Part shown: positions 27,806 through 36,510 of the stretch, one piece after another
Layout of the letters: each line of letters begins with the position of its first letter
Numbering within the stretch: the first letter of the stretch is position 1
Source of the DNA: Paludibacter sp.
GTDB lineage: Bacteria > Bacteroidota > Bacteroidia > Bacteroidales > Paludibacteraceae
Reading direction: 5' to 3'
Assembly (NCBI GenBank): GCA_031292575.1
Contig: JARLGX010000031.1
Location: forward strand, 1 to 64,000
Length of the DNA stretch: 64,000 nt
Translations under genes and position numbers: made by a program
Notes under the pieces: generated by a model
Seen by the model: only the letters and a program-made list of their open reading frames with translations
Told to the model about the DNA's origin: nothing
The model's database searches: none

Positions 27806-28588
27806 GAAATTAGAATTAATTGTTATTTATTGATATAATTAAAGTGTCAGGTTTACAACCTACACGTTGATTTTGTTTCATAACAGGAATAGTAGTCTGG
27901 TTTTCGGCCATTTTTGAAATTCGACTATTCTGCTTTTAATCGTTTACAGGGATTTAAATCTTTTTCCCACCAAGCACTCCTCCAATTCACAAAATTGCAT
28001 CAGTAGCTCCATTTCTTGATGTTTTGTACATACTCATTTGTCAACTGTTAATTTTAATGTATTTAAATCAAAATTGAGATTAGATTTAAACAATTTCTAA
28101 AGGATCAAGGAAATGCTGTGTTTTCATAACTTTATAATTTTAATTGATCTTGAGTTTTATGTTTTATTTGAAGCTTATTCTATTTTTCAATCGCTTTCAG
28201 TTTAATTTTTCAACCATTCTTAAGCGTCTTATTTACACTTAATCTGACAACAAAAAACCAAATGACTTTACTTAATATTATCGAATATTTATTTTTCATC
28301 CAATTGAATTATATCGTTGCAAATGTATGTATAGTGGTTCACGGCATGGTCAACAAATGTTTTTTTATAGTGGACAATTGTATATAAAGAGAAAAAATAA
28401 AATATCCACTTATAAATATCCTCAGTAACCATAAGGAAACCAGGCATTTTGTACATATTTCTCATTAGATTTAAAGAAGCCCTGTCTGAAAATAATTTGG
28501 GAGATACCGAACTTATCTTCGGAACAGAACGACTTTAATTCTAATTACTAAACTAATACCTGATTGACTTAAACTACCTGTTTTCTTA
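27806..28588 (-). other. long upstream region of the SusCD operon
   Basis: A 783-bp gap without a convincing gene. The candidate promoter (-7 box TACATTTG at 28320-28327) with upstream TCCACTA-type sites would give an untranslated leader of about 500 nt. The leader is AT-rich and I see no known riboswitch in it. TATAGTGG occurs twice (28330-28337 and 28366-28373). Confidence 0.5.
28320..28386 (-). promoter_or_regulatory. HTCS-type promoter of the SusCD operon
   Basis: On the minus strand the heptamer TCCACTA (28368-28374), preceded by ATACAATTG, ends 40 bp before the -7 box TACATTTG (28320-28327). A weak second heptamer TTGACCA (28347-28353) ends 19 bp before it. The same layout occurs at three other promoters of this locus. 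No TTTG -33 box is present. Confidence 0.6.
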
Positions 28589-30541
28589 TTACAACTTTAT
28601 CACATATAAATTGAATGATTTCGGAGCTAATATTGCTTCAAATGTATTTCCTGAAACTTTGATTTCGTTGGTTACGGGAACTACTGCTGTAGGATTATCC
28701 AGTTTTTCCTGGCCAGGATTTGCCGATGTTAAAATAGTATGTGTTCCTGTGCGTTCAGCTTTATTCATACCATTAAACGTATATGCAGCCTTTTTTTCAG
28801 CATCAGAAGTATTGACTATTTTCAGGATAATCTCGTTTTTGTTTTTATCAAGCACCGACGATGCATAAATTCCATCCTGACCTTCCAGGGGTAATTTGTT
28901 TTCAACGGTTTTCAACACATTTGTACCTACATTCATTCCGTAGAGTTGTTGCACATAATAATTTACAGACCTGACACTACGCAAATTATCGAACCAAATC
29001 AGGTCTGGCTTCCATTGCCAACCCTGCACATGTGCAAAAAGAGGTGCATAGGTACATTGATAAACCACATCGGCATTACGTTCAAAACCGGTCATAAAAG
29101 CAGCTTCACAAAGTGCCGATTCAAAACTATTTTTGCGGTCTTTCGTGTGACAGGCATATTCCCCTGCAAATACTTTAGGTCCTTTACGGTCGTAATTATC
29201 GTAGCGGTTGGCATTCGACAAAAACCATTGTGGATCTTTATAGTAATGTTCGTCCACCAAATCTGCTTTCAATCGTTTCATCTCTTTCCATCCAAATTCA
29301 AAATCTTTTCCATCGGGACTTGGACCGGCCGTACCAACTATTTTAAAATTAGGATATTTGGCATGAATCGCTTTCATAAATGGTTCTAAACGTTCGGGAT
29401 AAAGACTTCCCCATTGTTCATTGCCTATTGCCATCATTTTCAAATTGAACGAAGCCGGATGACCCATATCGGAACGAACTTTTCCCCATTTGGTAGTTAC
29501 ATCTCCATTGGCGAATTCAATCAAATCCAAAGCATCCTGAATGTAAGGATCTAATTTATTTACAGCAACATTTTCTTTATCATCGTGATTTTGAAACTGG
29601 CACGCCAATCCGCAGCTGATTACCGGAAGTGGTTCTGCTCCAATATCTTCCGAAAGTTGAAAGAGTTCATAAAATCCCATTCCATACGATTGGAAATAAT
29701 CAGGGAAAAAACGGTTTGGGAAAGTGTATTGCCAGCGGTTTTCGTTTAATTTTCGGTTTTCAACCGGTCCAACCGAATTTTTCCATTCATAACGCGAGTT
29801 TAGATCAGTTCCTTCCACAATACAACCGCCCGGAAAGCGGAAAATGCCCGGGTGTAAATCATATAAAGCTTGTGCTAAATCTTTTCTTAACCCATTTTCC
29901 CTGCCTTTCCAGGTATCAACCGGAAACAGAGAAACATGATCAATATCAAGTGAATTTTTAGATGTCAAAAAAATACGCAAACGGCCTTTCAACTCTGTTT
30001 TACTTGCCTTCAAAACGATCTGGTATTTTTTCCAATCTTTGGAATCGATGGTGAGTGTTTGTGAATTAAATATACTACTTTCAGGGTCAATCAGTTCAAT
30101 GCGAATGCTACTGCTTTCGCCTTCGGGCAATCGGGCCCAAACTGAAAAACGGTATTCAGCATCTTGTTTTACAGAAATTCCGAAAAAACCTTCGTTATCC
30201 ATTCCGGTTTGTTTCACATTGTGCCCGGGATATGAAAGGCGCACGTAATGAGGATTGTTTGGAAATGCAGGCTTGTCAGTGCGAACTTCCACTTTGCCAA
30301 AGCTTGTCCAACCTAACAAGCTCTGCGGAAATTCAAATGAACGATTCTTTATCATTTCGGCATAAAGCCCGCCATCTGCGCCATAATTAATATCTTCGAA
30401 GAAAATACCGTACATGGTCTTCTGAATAGGTGATCCTATTTTTTTTAGATCAACCTGAATGGCGTGTGTTTGTGAAAAGATTAATTGTGTTCCCAATACA
30501 ATTGAGCATACCAACACAACCAATGATTTTGATTTTCTCAT
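28589..30541 (-). CDS. GH51 alpha-L-arabinofuranosidase
   Basis: A 650-residue exported retaining glycosidase that removes alpha-L-arabinofuranose side chains or terminal residues from arabinan or arabinoxylan. A signal peptide (about 1-27) is followed by a CBM-like jelly-roll insert (about 75-210) and the (beta/alpha)8 barrel. The acid/base is Glu375 in AIGNEQWG and the nucleophile Glu461 in VFAGEYACH. GIFFEDINYGADGGLYAEM is the family N-terminal motif. It has its own promoter with two TCCACC heptamers, separate from the SusCD operon. Confidence 0.93.
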   Translation of the reverse strand: MRKSKSLVVLVCSIVLGTQLIFSQTHAIQVDLKKIGSPIQKTMYGIFFEDINYGADGGLYAEMIKNRSFEFPQSLLGWTSFGKVEVRTDKPAFPNNPHYVRLSYPGHNVKQTGMDNEGFFGISVKQDAEYRFSVWARLPEGESSSIRIELIDPESSIFNSQTLTIDSKDWKKYQIVLKASKTELKGRLRIFLTSKNSLDIDHVSLFPVDTWKGRENGLRKDLAQALYDLHPGIFRFPGGCIVEGTDLNSRYEWKNSVGPVENRKLNENRWQYTFPNRFFPDYFQSYGMGFYELFQLSEDIGAEPLPVISCGLACQFQNHDDKENVAVNKLDPYIQDALDLIEFANGDVTTKWGKVRSDMGHPASFNLKMMAIGNEQWGSLYPERLEPFMKAIHAKYPNFKIVGTAGPSPDGKDFEFGWKEMKRLKADLVDEHYYKDPQWFLSNANRYDNYDRKGPKVFAGEYACHTKDRKNSFESALCEAAFMTGFERNADVVYQCTYAPLFAHVQGWQWKPDLIWFDNLRSVRSVNYYVQQLYGMNVGTNVLKTVENKLPLEGQDGIYASSVLDKNKNEIILKIVNTSDAEKKAAYTFNGMNKAERTGTHTILTSANPGQEKLDNPTAVVPVTNEIKVSGNTFEAILAPKSFNLYVIKL

Positions 30542-30584
30542 ATTATAACTTAAATTTAATTAGCAAAAGGTATTTTTAATTCTG

Positions 30585-30650
30585 CAAAGAAAGTACAATT
30601 ATTTCGGCAAGAGGTGGACGAAATTTTCTTTTTGGTGGAAATTTGTATAT
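30585..30650 (-). promoter_or_regulatory. HTCS-type promoter of the GH51 gene
   Basis: On the minus strand, heptamers TCCACCA (30633-30639, preceded by TACAAATT) and TCCACCT (30612-30618) lie 21 bp apart. They end 40 and 19 bp before the -7 box TTTCTTTG (30585-30592). No separate -33 box is seen. Confidence 0.6.
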
Positions 30651-30757
30651 TATCAATTAAATTTAATCTCAAAATAGCTTACCCAGGCAACTTCAAAATA
30701 TTGCTGTAACAGACATTATATCAACTTTTTTAATCAAGAAACTATAAATAGAAGTGT

Positions 30758-33700
30758 TTATTCTTTCTTGTTTTCAAAAAAAGAACTTGGCTGAATTCCA
30801 AAATGCTTGGTAAAGCATCGTGTAAAATATTTGGGGTCATTAAATCCTACTTCGTAAGCAATTTCCGAAATGTTTAAAGTATGGTTCACATTGTTCTTAA
30901 TGATTAATTCCCGAGCAACATTAAGTCTGTAAACCCGGATAAACCTGCTGGCCGACTGACCTGCCAGATTCGTGAGTTTTTTGTGCAACAAACTCCGACT
31001 TATTCCCATTGATTCCATAAACTCAGTAACATCGAATTCGGAATTGGTATAATTTTCTTTAATCACTTTTAAAGCCTTGTCGATAAATTTTTTATCCAAT
31101 GATTCGTCATCAAAATTCAAAACGTTGGAATCCATATTTTCGGCAAAATTGAGTTGTATCCGTTTCCGCTTTTCGTTCAAATTCCTGATTATAGCTTTTA
31201 ATAATTCCTCATCAAAGGGTTTTACCAAAAATGCATCGGCACCCAATTGGAAGCTTTCAATTTGAGTATCGGTAGATGATTTGGCTGTGAGTAGAATGAC
31301 TGGAATATGCGATGTTGTAAAAGCAGTTTTCACCCGTTTGCAAAACTCCATACCATCCATTTCGGGCATCATAATATCACTTATTATTAAATCCGGCAAA
31401 TATCGATTGGTAACCTCAAGCCCGACCACCCCATTGGGAGCCTCGAGCACATTGAACTCTTCACATAGAATTGAGCGGACGTACTGGCGCATATCACTGT
31501 TATCTTCTACAATTAGTAAAATCGGTTTTGTTTTCGAAAATTCTTCAGAGATATTATCGTGAACGTTTTCTTCGTTTCTCGGATTCATTTCCATAGGTTT
31601 TCCGTCGATAGAAACTACAGTTGATATACGACGATCAATAGGTATTATAAACCTGAAACACGAACCACCTGAAGTTTGATTGAGAACCTCAATTTTTCCA
31701 TCATGTAATTCAATAATACGTTTACAAAGATAAAGTCCAATGCCGGTTCCACTTTGTCCATAGCCTGAATAAGCATGATTTTGTTTGGATTGAAAAAATC
31801 TGTCGAAAATTTTCTCCCTGTCATTTTCCGGAATACCTTTCCCTGTGTCTTTTACCGCCACATAAAGCCTTTCTCTCCGGTCGGTTTTATCTGTATAGGT
31901 ACTTGCTACAACGGTAATCATACCATGGTCGGGAGTAAATTTAATAGCATTTGACAGCAGGTTTCCCATTACTTTTTGCATATTATCCCTATCGAAAAAG
32001 AATTCGGGTGGGTTAATACGGTATAGCTTTCTAAATGTAATTCCTCTATCTTTTACTAAATCTTCGAATGGCAAAATCAAATCATTCAAAAACTCGATAA
32101 AATTTTGCTGGGTTTTAACTATTTCCATTTTCCCCGAGTCTACTTTTCGGAAATCCATCAGTTGATTGATTAAACCAAGCAACAATCTTGAATTCCGTTG
32201 CACAATATTTAATTGCTCGAGCACTTTCGGGTTTGTACTTAATTTCAAGGAACGTTCTACCGGACCAAGAATTAAGGTTATTGGTGTCCTAAATTCATGT
32301 GTGATATTGGTGAAAAAAGAAATTTTATCAACATTTGCTTCTTCAACCTTTTTTGAAAGTAAGATTAATTCTTCCTTTTGATATGTAATTTTTTGATTTT
32401 GAGCAATCAACATCTCGTTTTGCCGTGATACCTCATCCTGATGTTCAATCAACACTTCCATATTTGATTTCAACTGTTGAGCCTGTTCTTCAAGCATTTC
32501 CTTCTGTTGTTCAATTTCTTGTGTTCGTTCATCCACAAGTTTTTTTAGTTGAACCTTTTGTTTTTCCAGCAACTTGATCCGATGTACTGAATATTGGTAA
32601 ATTCCGTAAATTATTGAGCTGATAAACAAGATAATAAACCACCACGTTTTGTAAAATGGTGGTATCACTTTAATATTGAGGGTTGTAACTTGGTCGGACC
32701 AGCTGCCATCTGTATTGGTACATTTAATTTCCAGTTGATAGTTTCCAAATTTTATATTTGTAAAGTTTGCAAAACGTCTATCGGAACTCACTTCTGTCCA
32801 GTTATTATCAAACCCTTTTAAGCGGTAAGCGTATTTAATCTTGTCAGCCAAATTATAACACAGCGCTGAAAATTCGACACTAAAAGCTTTGTCAGATTCT
32901 TTGAGCACGATCTGATTTAAATTATCGCCTTCAAATTTGAGTTGACGATTCGAATTTTTGAAATTTGGTGAAAAGACATCTTCATTCAACACCTTAATTC
33001 GTGTAATCGATGCTTTATTTTTATTTAGTACCGGTGTGGATTTTAATGGATTAAAACAAGTTAAGCCTGCCACATTTCCAAAGTACATTTTACCATCGTG
33101 CCCTTTAAAATAGGCATCCCAGTAGAATTGATTAGATTTCAATCCATCAGTTTTGGTGAAACTTCGGGTGCTGTTTCTGTTTGGATTGTATACGCATAAC
33201 CCTTTGTCGGTGCTTAACCATATTCTACCGGCATCATCTTCCAACATTCCATAGATTACATTGTCAAGTAAACCCTTATTTTGGTCGAAATTTTCAAATT
33301 TCATTTCATCGGCTTTCTCTTTCAGGCAATAAATTCCATTGCCATTGCTTCCGAACCACAATTGGCCTTCTTTGGTTTCAAGTATGCAATTTATTTTTTC
33401 AATTTTGTGTGAAGCGGGGTTTGTTAACTCATAACGAAAATACTTGTATTGAATTTTATTCTGACTTAAATTTGATTTTGCCAAGTACACACAAAACAAA
33501 CCATATCCGGTTCCAATCCACAAGCGTTGTTTTTTATCGATATACATTCCGGTAACAAATCGGATATGTTTTTCGCTGGGTAAATAATCTAAAACGTGAA
33601 TGAAATGTTCGGTATCTAAATTGAAAAAATCCAAACCAGCTCGTGTTCCAATCCATAATCCATGATTTTTTTCATCGGAAACAATTGATGCTACAAAATC

Positions 33701-35062
33701 ATTTATTAGGCTGTTTTTTGAGGATGGGTTATTGTAAAATTGTTGAAATACTGGCTTATACTTGTCTTTATTTCTCAACCGATTTATTCCTTTTCCCCAA
33801 GTGCCAAACCAATAATCGCCCCGATAATCCTGACAAATACAGCTTACCGAATTGTGACTCAACGACTTTTGATTTTGTGATTGGCTATAGCAATGTATAA
33901 AATCCGATGAACCTTGCTTCCGTAAATTAAGTCCTCCTTCAACAGTTCCTACCCATAAATTACCTGAATTATCTTCGTAAATTGAATTTACAGGGTTTTT
34001 AGATAAACTGCCTTGGTTTTCGGCAGAGTGACTAAGGTTTGTAAAAATATTCAAATCAGGGGTTAATAAATTAACTCCTCCTTTTTCGGTTCCAAACCAA
34101 ATTAAATTATCATTAACTAAAATACAACTTACAAAGTTGTTATTCAGTGTAATTCCACTTGAGTTACTTTCGGATGTTATATGATCAAAGGCATCAGTTC
34201 GATAATCATAGATATTTAAACCAATAAGCGTACCGATCAGTAATTGACCATTTTGACTTTTGTTTATATCGGTAATATAGTTAGACGAAAGTGAATTTGG
34301 ATTTACAGGGTTCGAAAAATAGGCAGTTAAAGTCTCCGATATTGGTTCATATTTATACAAGCCGGTAGCGGTTCCAATCCAAATTAATCCGTTGTCGTAA
34401 TAAAGTACATTTATAATGCCCGGAAATTGTTTAAGTTTTTGTCCGGCACTTACTTTATTATATTTGCCATTACTTCCTTTAATTAGTTGAAAAACTTCTG
34501 TGTCCTGGGCTACAAATATACTTCCGTTAAACTGAATAAATGCCGTGACCGTTGTAGCGCTATGGTAAACATCGTTTAGTTTTATGTGATTATCAGACGT
34601 GTAATGCAAATTAAACAGGCCATTATCATAACCAATCCAAATATCATTGGACTCATCTCTTTTTATAAATTTTATTGACCTTGAATCGAGATTTGGCTTA
34701 GAATCCAATATTACGCTTGCATTTACAATTTCGCCTGTTTTATAATTTAGAAAATAAAGCCCATTTTCGGTTCCAATCCAGAGATTCCCGTTTTGATCCT
34801 CTTCTACACAACTAACATTATCGCACTGCAAAGGGTTTGCCGAATTCCGGCTGTTGAAATGGATAAAATCATAGCCGTCGTACCTGTCTAAACCATTGTT
34901 TGTTGAAATCCACATAAATCCGCGCGAATCGCGAAAAATATGTTGAACCAAATTGCGCGACAACCCATTGTCGGCTGTTAAGTAGGTGATTTTATAAGTC
35001 GATGCCCATACGGATACGAAACCGAAAAGAATGAGAAAAGCTGGAAGGAATATTTTTTTCAT
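30758..35062 (-). CDS. hybrid two-component system sensor/regulator (HTCS)
   Basis: A 1434-residue one-protein two-component system that senses a periplasmic sugar and acts as transcription factor. Signal peptide 1-21; two seven-bladed regulator-propeller domains (repeats such as LWIGTENGL, about 25-680); Y_Y_Y domain (about 720-800); membrane helix (about 806-824); coiled coil; histidine kinase with His922 in THEFRTP and ATP-binding GTGIGLYLC; receiver with Asp1229 in IISDIMMP and Lys1281; AraC-type HTH (about 1335-1434). The start at 35062 is chosen because the frame upstream overlaps the promoter. It is the obvious regulator of this arabinan locus; the ligand is probably an arabino-oligosaccharide. 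Confidence 0.95.
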   Translation of the reverse strand: MKKIFLPAFLILFGFVSVWASTYKITYLTADNGLSRNLVQHIFRDSRGFMWISTNNGLDRYDGYDFIHFNSRNSANPLQCDNVSCVEEDQNGNLWIGTENGLYFLNYKTGEIVNASVILDSKPNLDSRSIKFIKRDESNDIWIGYDNGLFNLHYTSDNHIKLNDVYHSATTVTAFIQFNGSIFVAQDTEVFQLIKGSNGKYNKVSAGQKLKQFPGIINVLYYDNGLIWIGTATGLYKYEPISETLTAYFSNPVNPNSLSSNYITDINKSQNGQLLIGTLIGLNIYDYRTDAFDHITSESNSSGITLNNNFVSCILVNDNLIWFGTEKGGVNLLTPDLNIFTNLSHSAENQGSLSKNPVNSIYEDNSGNLWVGTVEGGLNLRKQGSSDFIHCYSQSQNQKSLSHNSVSCICQDYRGDYWFGTWGKGINRLRNKDKYKPVFQQFYNNPSSKNSLINDFVASIVSDEKNHGLWIGTRAGLDFFNLDTEHFIHVLDYLPSEKHIRFVTGMYIDKKQRLWIGTGYGLFCVYLAKSNLSQNKIQYKYFRYELTNPASHKIEKINCILETKEGQLWFGSNGNGIYCLKEKADEMKFENFDQNKGLLDNVIYGMLEDDAGRIWLSTDKGLCVYNPNRNSTRSFTKTDGLKSNQFYWDAYFKGHDGKMYFGNVAGLTCFNPLKSTPVLNKNKASITRIKVLNEDVFSPNFKNSNRQLKFEGDNLNQIVLKESDKAFSVEFSALCYNLADKIKYAYRLKGFDNNWTEVSSDRRFANFTNIKFGNYQLEIKCTNTDGSWSDQVTTLNIKVIPPFYKTWWFIILFISSIIYGIYQYSVHRIKLLEKQKVQLKKLVDERTQEIEQQKEMLEEQAQQLKSNMEVLIEHQDEVSRQNEMLIAQNQKITYQKEELILLSKKVEEANVDKISFFTNITHEFRTPITLILGPVERSLKLSTNPKVLEQLNIVQRNSRLLLGLINQLMDFRKVDSGKMEIVKTQQNFIEFLNDLILPFEDLVKDRGITFRKLYRINPPEFFFDRDNMQKVMGNLLSNAIKFTPDHGMITVVASTYTDKTDRRERLYVAVKDTGKGIPENDREKIFDRFFQSKQNHAYSGYGQSGTGIGLYLCKRIIELHDGKIEVLNQTSGGSCFRFIIPIDRRISTVVSIDGKPMEMNPRNEENVHDNISEEFSKTKPILLIVEDNSDMRQYVRSILCEEFNVLEAPNGVVGLEVTNRYLPDLIISDIMMPEMDGMEFCKRVKTAFTTSHIPVILLTAKSSTDTQIESFQLGADAFLVKPFDEELLKAIIRNLNEKRKRIQLNFAENMDSNVLNFDDESLDKKFIDKALKVIKENYTNSEFDVTEFMESMGISRSLLHKKLTNLAGQSASRFIRVYRLNVARELIIKNNVNHTLNISEIAYEVGFNDPKYFTRCFTKHFGIQPSSFFENKKE

Positions 35063-35084
35063 GTAGTTGAAATAAAGATAACTA

Positions 35085-35140
35085 CGAAAATAAATAAAAT
35101 ATCTTGTATTGTTAGTGGATAATTGTTTAATATGTGTGGA
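35085..35140 (-). promoter_or_regulatory. HTCS-type promoter of the HTCS gene (autoregulation)
   Basis: On the minus strand TCCACAC (35134-35140) and TCCACTA (35113-35119, preceded by TAAACAATTA) lie 21 bp apart and end 41 and 20 bp before a -7-like TATTTTCG (35085-35092). Same layout as the enzyme promoters, so the regulator probably controls itself. Confidence 0.55.
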
Positions 35141-35149
35141 CTTTTTCAT

Positions 35150-35430
35150 AATTCAATAGTTAATTGAGGTGCCGATATTGAATATGAGGATATAAGCTTA
35201 CAAAATAGTTGTAAAAAAATGTGCTAAAAAGTATTTGTTTTTATACCAAAGAGAGCAAAACAAATCCATTTAAAGTTCTATGGACAATCTTTCACAATAG
35301 AAAGAATAAAAAGGTAATTCAGAATAAAAGCATTTCACTCACACAAAGTGAATCTTTGACGAGGTTAGATTTTAAATCAACACTCCAAATCCGACATCAA
35401 TAAACAGCCTGTTTTATCCGCAATTCCAAT
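35150..35430. other. divergent intergenic region, upper part
   Basis: Between the HTCS promoter and the transporter promoter lies AT-rich DNA with no recognisable gene. A 60-codon frame at 35221-35403 has no family resemblance and atypical composition; I do not call it. Confidence 0.4.
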
Positions 35431-35495
35431 TGAACAATAATCCGCTACTATTATTTTTTTGTACACTAACTCCATTTTTATTTTTCATATTTTTG
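35431..35495 (+). promoter_or_regulatory. HTCS-type promoter of the transporter-GH127 operon
   Basis: TGAACAATAA precedes the heptamer TCCGCTA (35441-35447); a second heptamer TACACTA is at 35462-35468, again 21 bp on. They end 40 and 19 bp before the -7 box TATTTTTG (35488-35495). Here the motif is on the plus strand, in the sense direction of its gene. Confidence 0.6.
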
Positions 35496-35595
35496 TAAAA
35501 GTTTTTTCAAATAATTACAATTTTAAATGCGAGTTCTTCATTCTTCCCAATTAATCTATGTAATTTTGCACATTGAAAATGATTGATTTGAAGCT

Positions 35596-36486
35596 ATGTT
35601 GAAAAAATTAAAACCATACATGATGCCCATTTCTATAACAGTGGGTGCTATTTTTTACAAGTTCTTTGCCTCTTTGGCTTTTTTTACTCCGTATCTGATT
35701 TTTGTCATGTTATTCCTGACTTATTGCACCCTGAGGTTAGACCAAATGCGTTTGTCGCGTCTTCACTTATGGCTGATTTTGATTCAGGTCTTCGGTAGTT
35801 TGGCAGTATTTTTAGTACTCTCGCCGATTAATGTCACACTCGCACAAGGAGCCATGATTTGTGTACTTGCTCCAACGGGTACTGCTGCTCCTGTAATTAC
35901 AGGTATGTTGAAAGGCAATATCGGCAGTCTGACATCGTATAGTTTAGTAAGCAATATGGTAGTGGCATTGGCAGCACCGGTAATTTTTGCCTTGGTGGGC
36001 AGTTACCAAAGTTTGCCATTTTTTGAATCGTTTTTAGCTATTTCGCAGCGGGTATTTGTATTATTATTTCTTCCGTTTGCTTTGGCAATGGTTTTGCAGA
36101 AATTTGTTCCGGCAATAACAATGAAAATAGCGTCTTTTTCTGGTCTTTCATTTTATTTCTGGTCATTGGCATTGGGAATAGTTACCGGACGAACCGTCGT
36201 ATTTATTCTGCAACAAAAAGGTACAAGTCATTTTGTTGAAATTATGGTAGCGGTTTTAGCCTTGGTGGTTTGTGTGGCTCAGTTTTTAATCGGGAGGGGA
36301 GTTGGGAAGCATTACAATGATACTGTGGCAGGAGGTCAGGGACTGGGACAGAAAAACACGATACTTGCAATTTGGATGGCGCAGGTTTATCTCAATCCAA
36401 TTGCTTCGATAGGGCCAGGTGCTTATGTACTTTGGCAAAATATTATAAATTCGTATCAGGTATGGCTTGTGCGGAAAAGTATTTAG
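35596..36486 (+). CDS. BASS/SBF-like membrane transporter
   Basis: A 296-residue inner-membrane protein with about nine or ten hydrophobic helices and almost no soluble part. Segments such as LAQGAMICVLAPTGTAAPVITGML and the C-terminal GQKNTILAIWMAQVYLNPIASIGPGAYV resemble bacterial members of the bile-acid:sodium symporter superfamily annotated only as 'transporter'. It is 24 bp upstream of the GH127 gene and shares the arabinan-type promoter, so it may import a product such as L-arabinose or an arabinobiose. That substrate is inference; the family is not a known sugar carrier. Confidence 0.7.
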   Translation: MLKKLKPYMMPISITVGAIFYKFFASLAFFTPYLIFVMLFLTYCTLRLDQMRLSRLHLWLILIQVFGSLAVFLVLSPINVTLAQGAMICVLAPTGTAAPVITGMLKGNIGSLTSYSLVSNMVVALAAPVIFALVGSYQSLPFFESFLAISQRVFVLLFLPFALAMVLQKFVPAITMKIASFSGLSFYFWSLALGIVTGRTVVFILQQKGTSHFVEIMVAVLALVVCVAQFLIGRGVGKHYNDTVAGGQGLGQKNTILAIWMAQVYLNPIASIGPGAYVLWQNIINSYQVWLVRKSI

Positions 36487-36510
36487 TAACTTATTCAACG
36501 TTCAATATAA

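Noticed and set aside
35221-35403. 60-codon frame between HTCS and the transporter
   Set aside because: No homology, atypical residue mix, and it overlaps the expected regulatory region.
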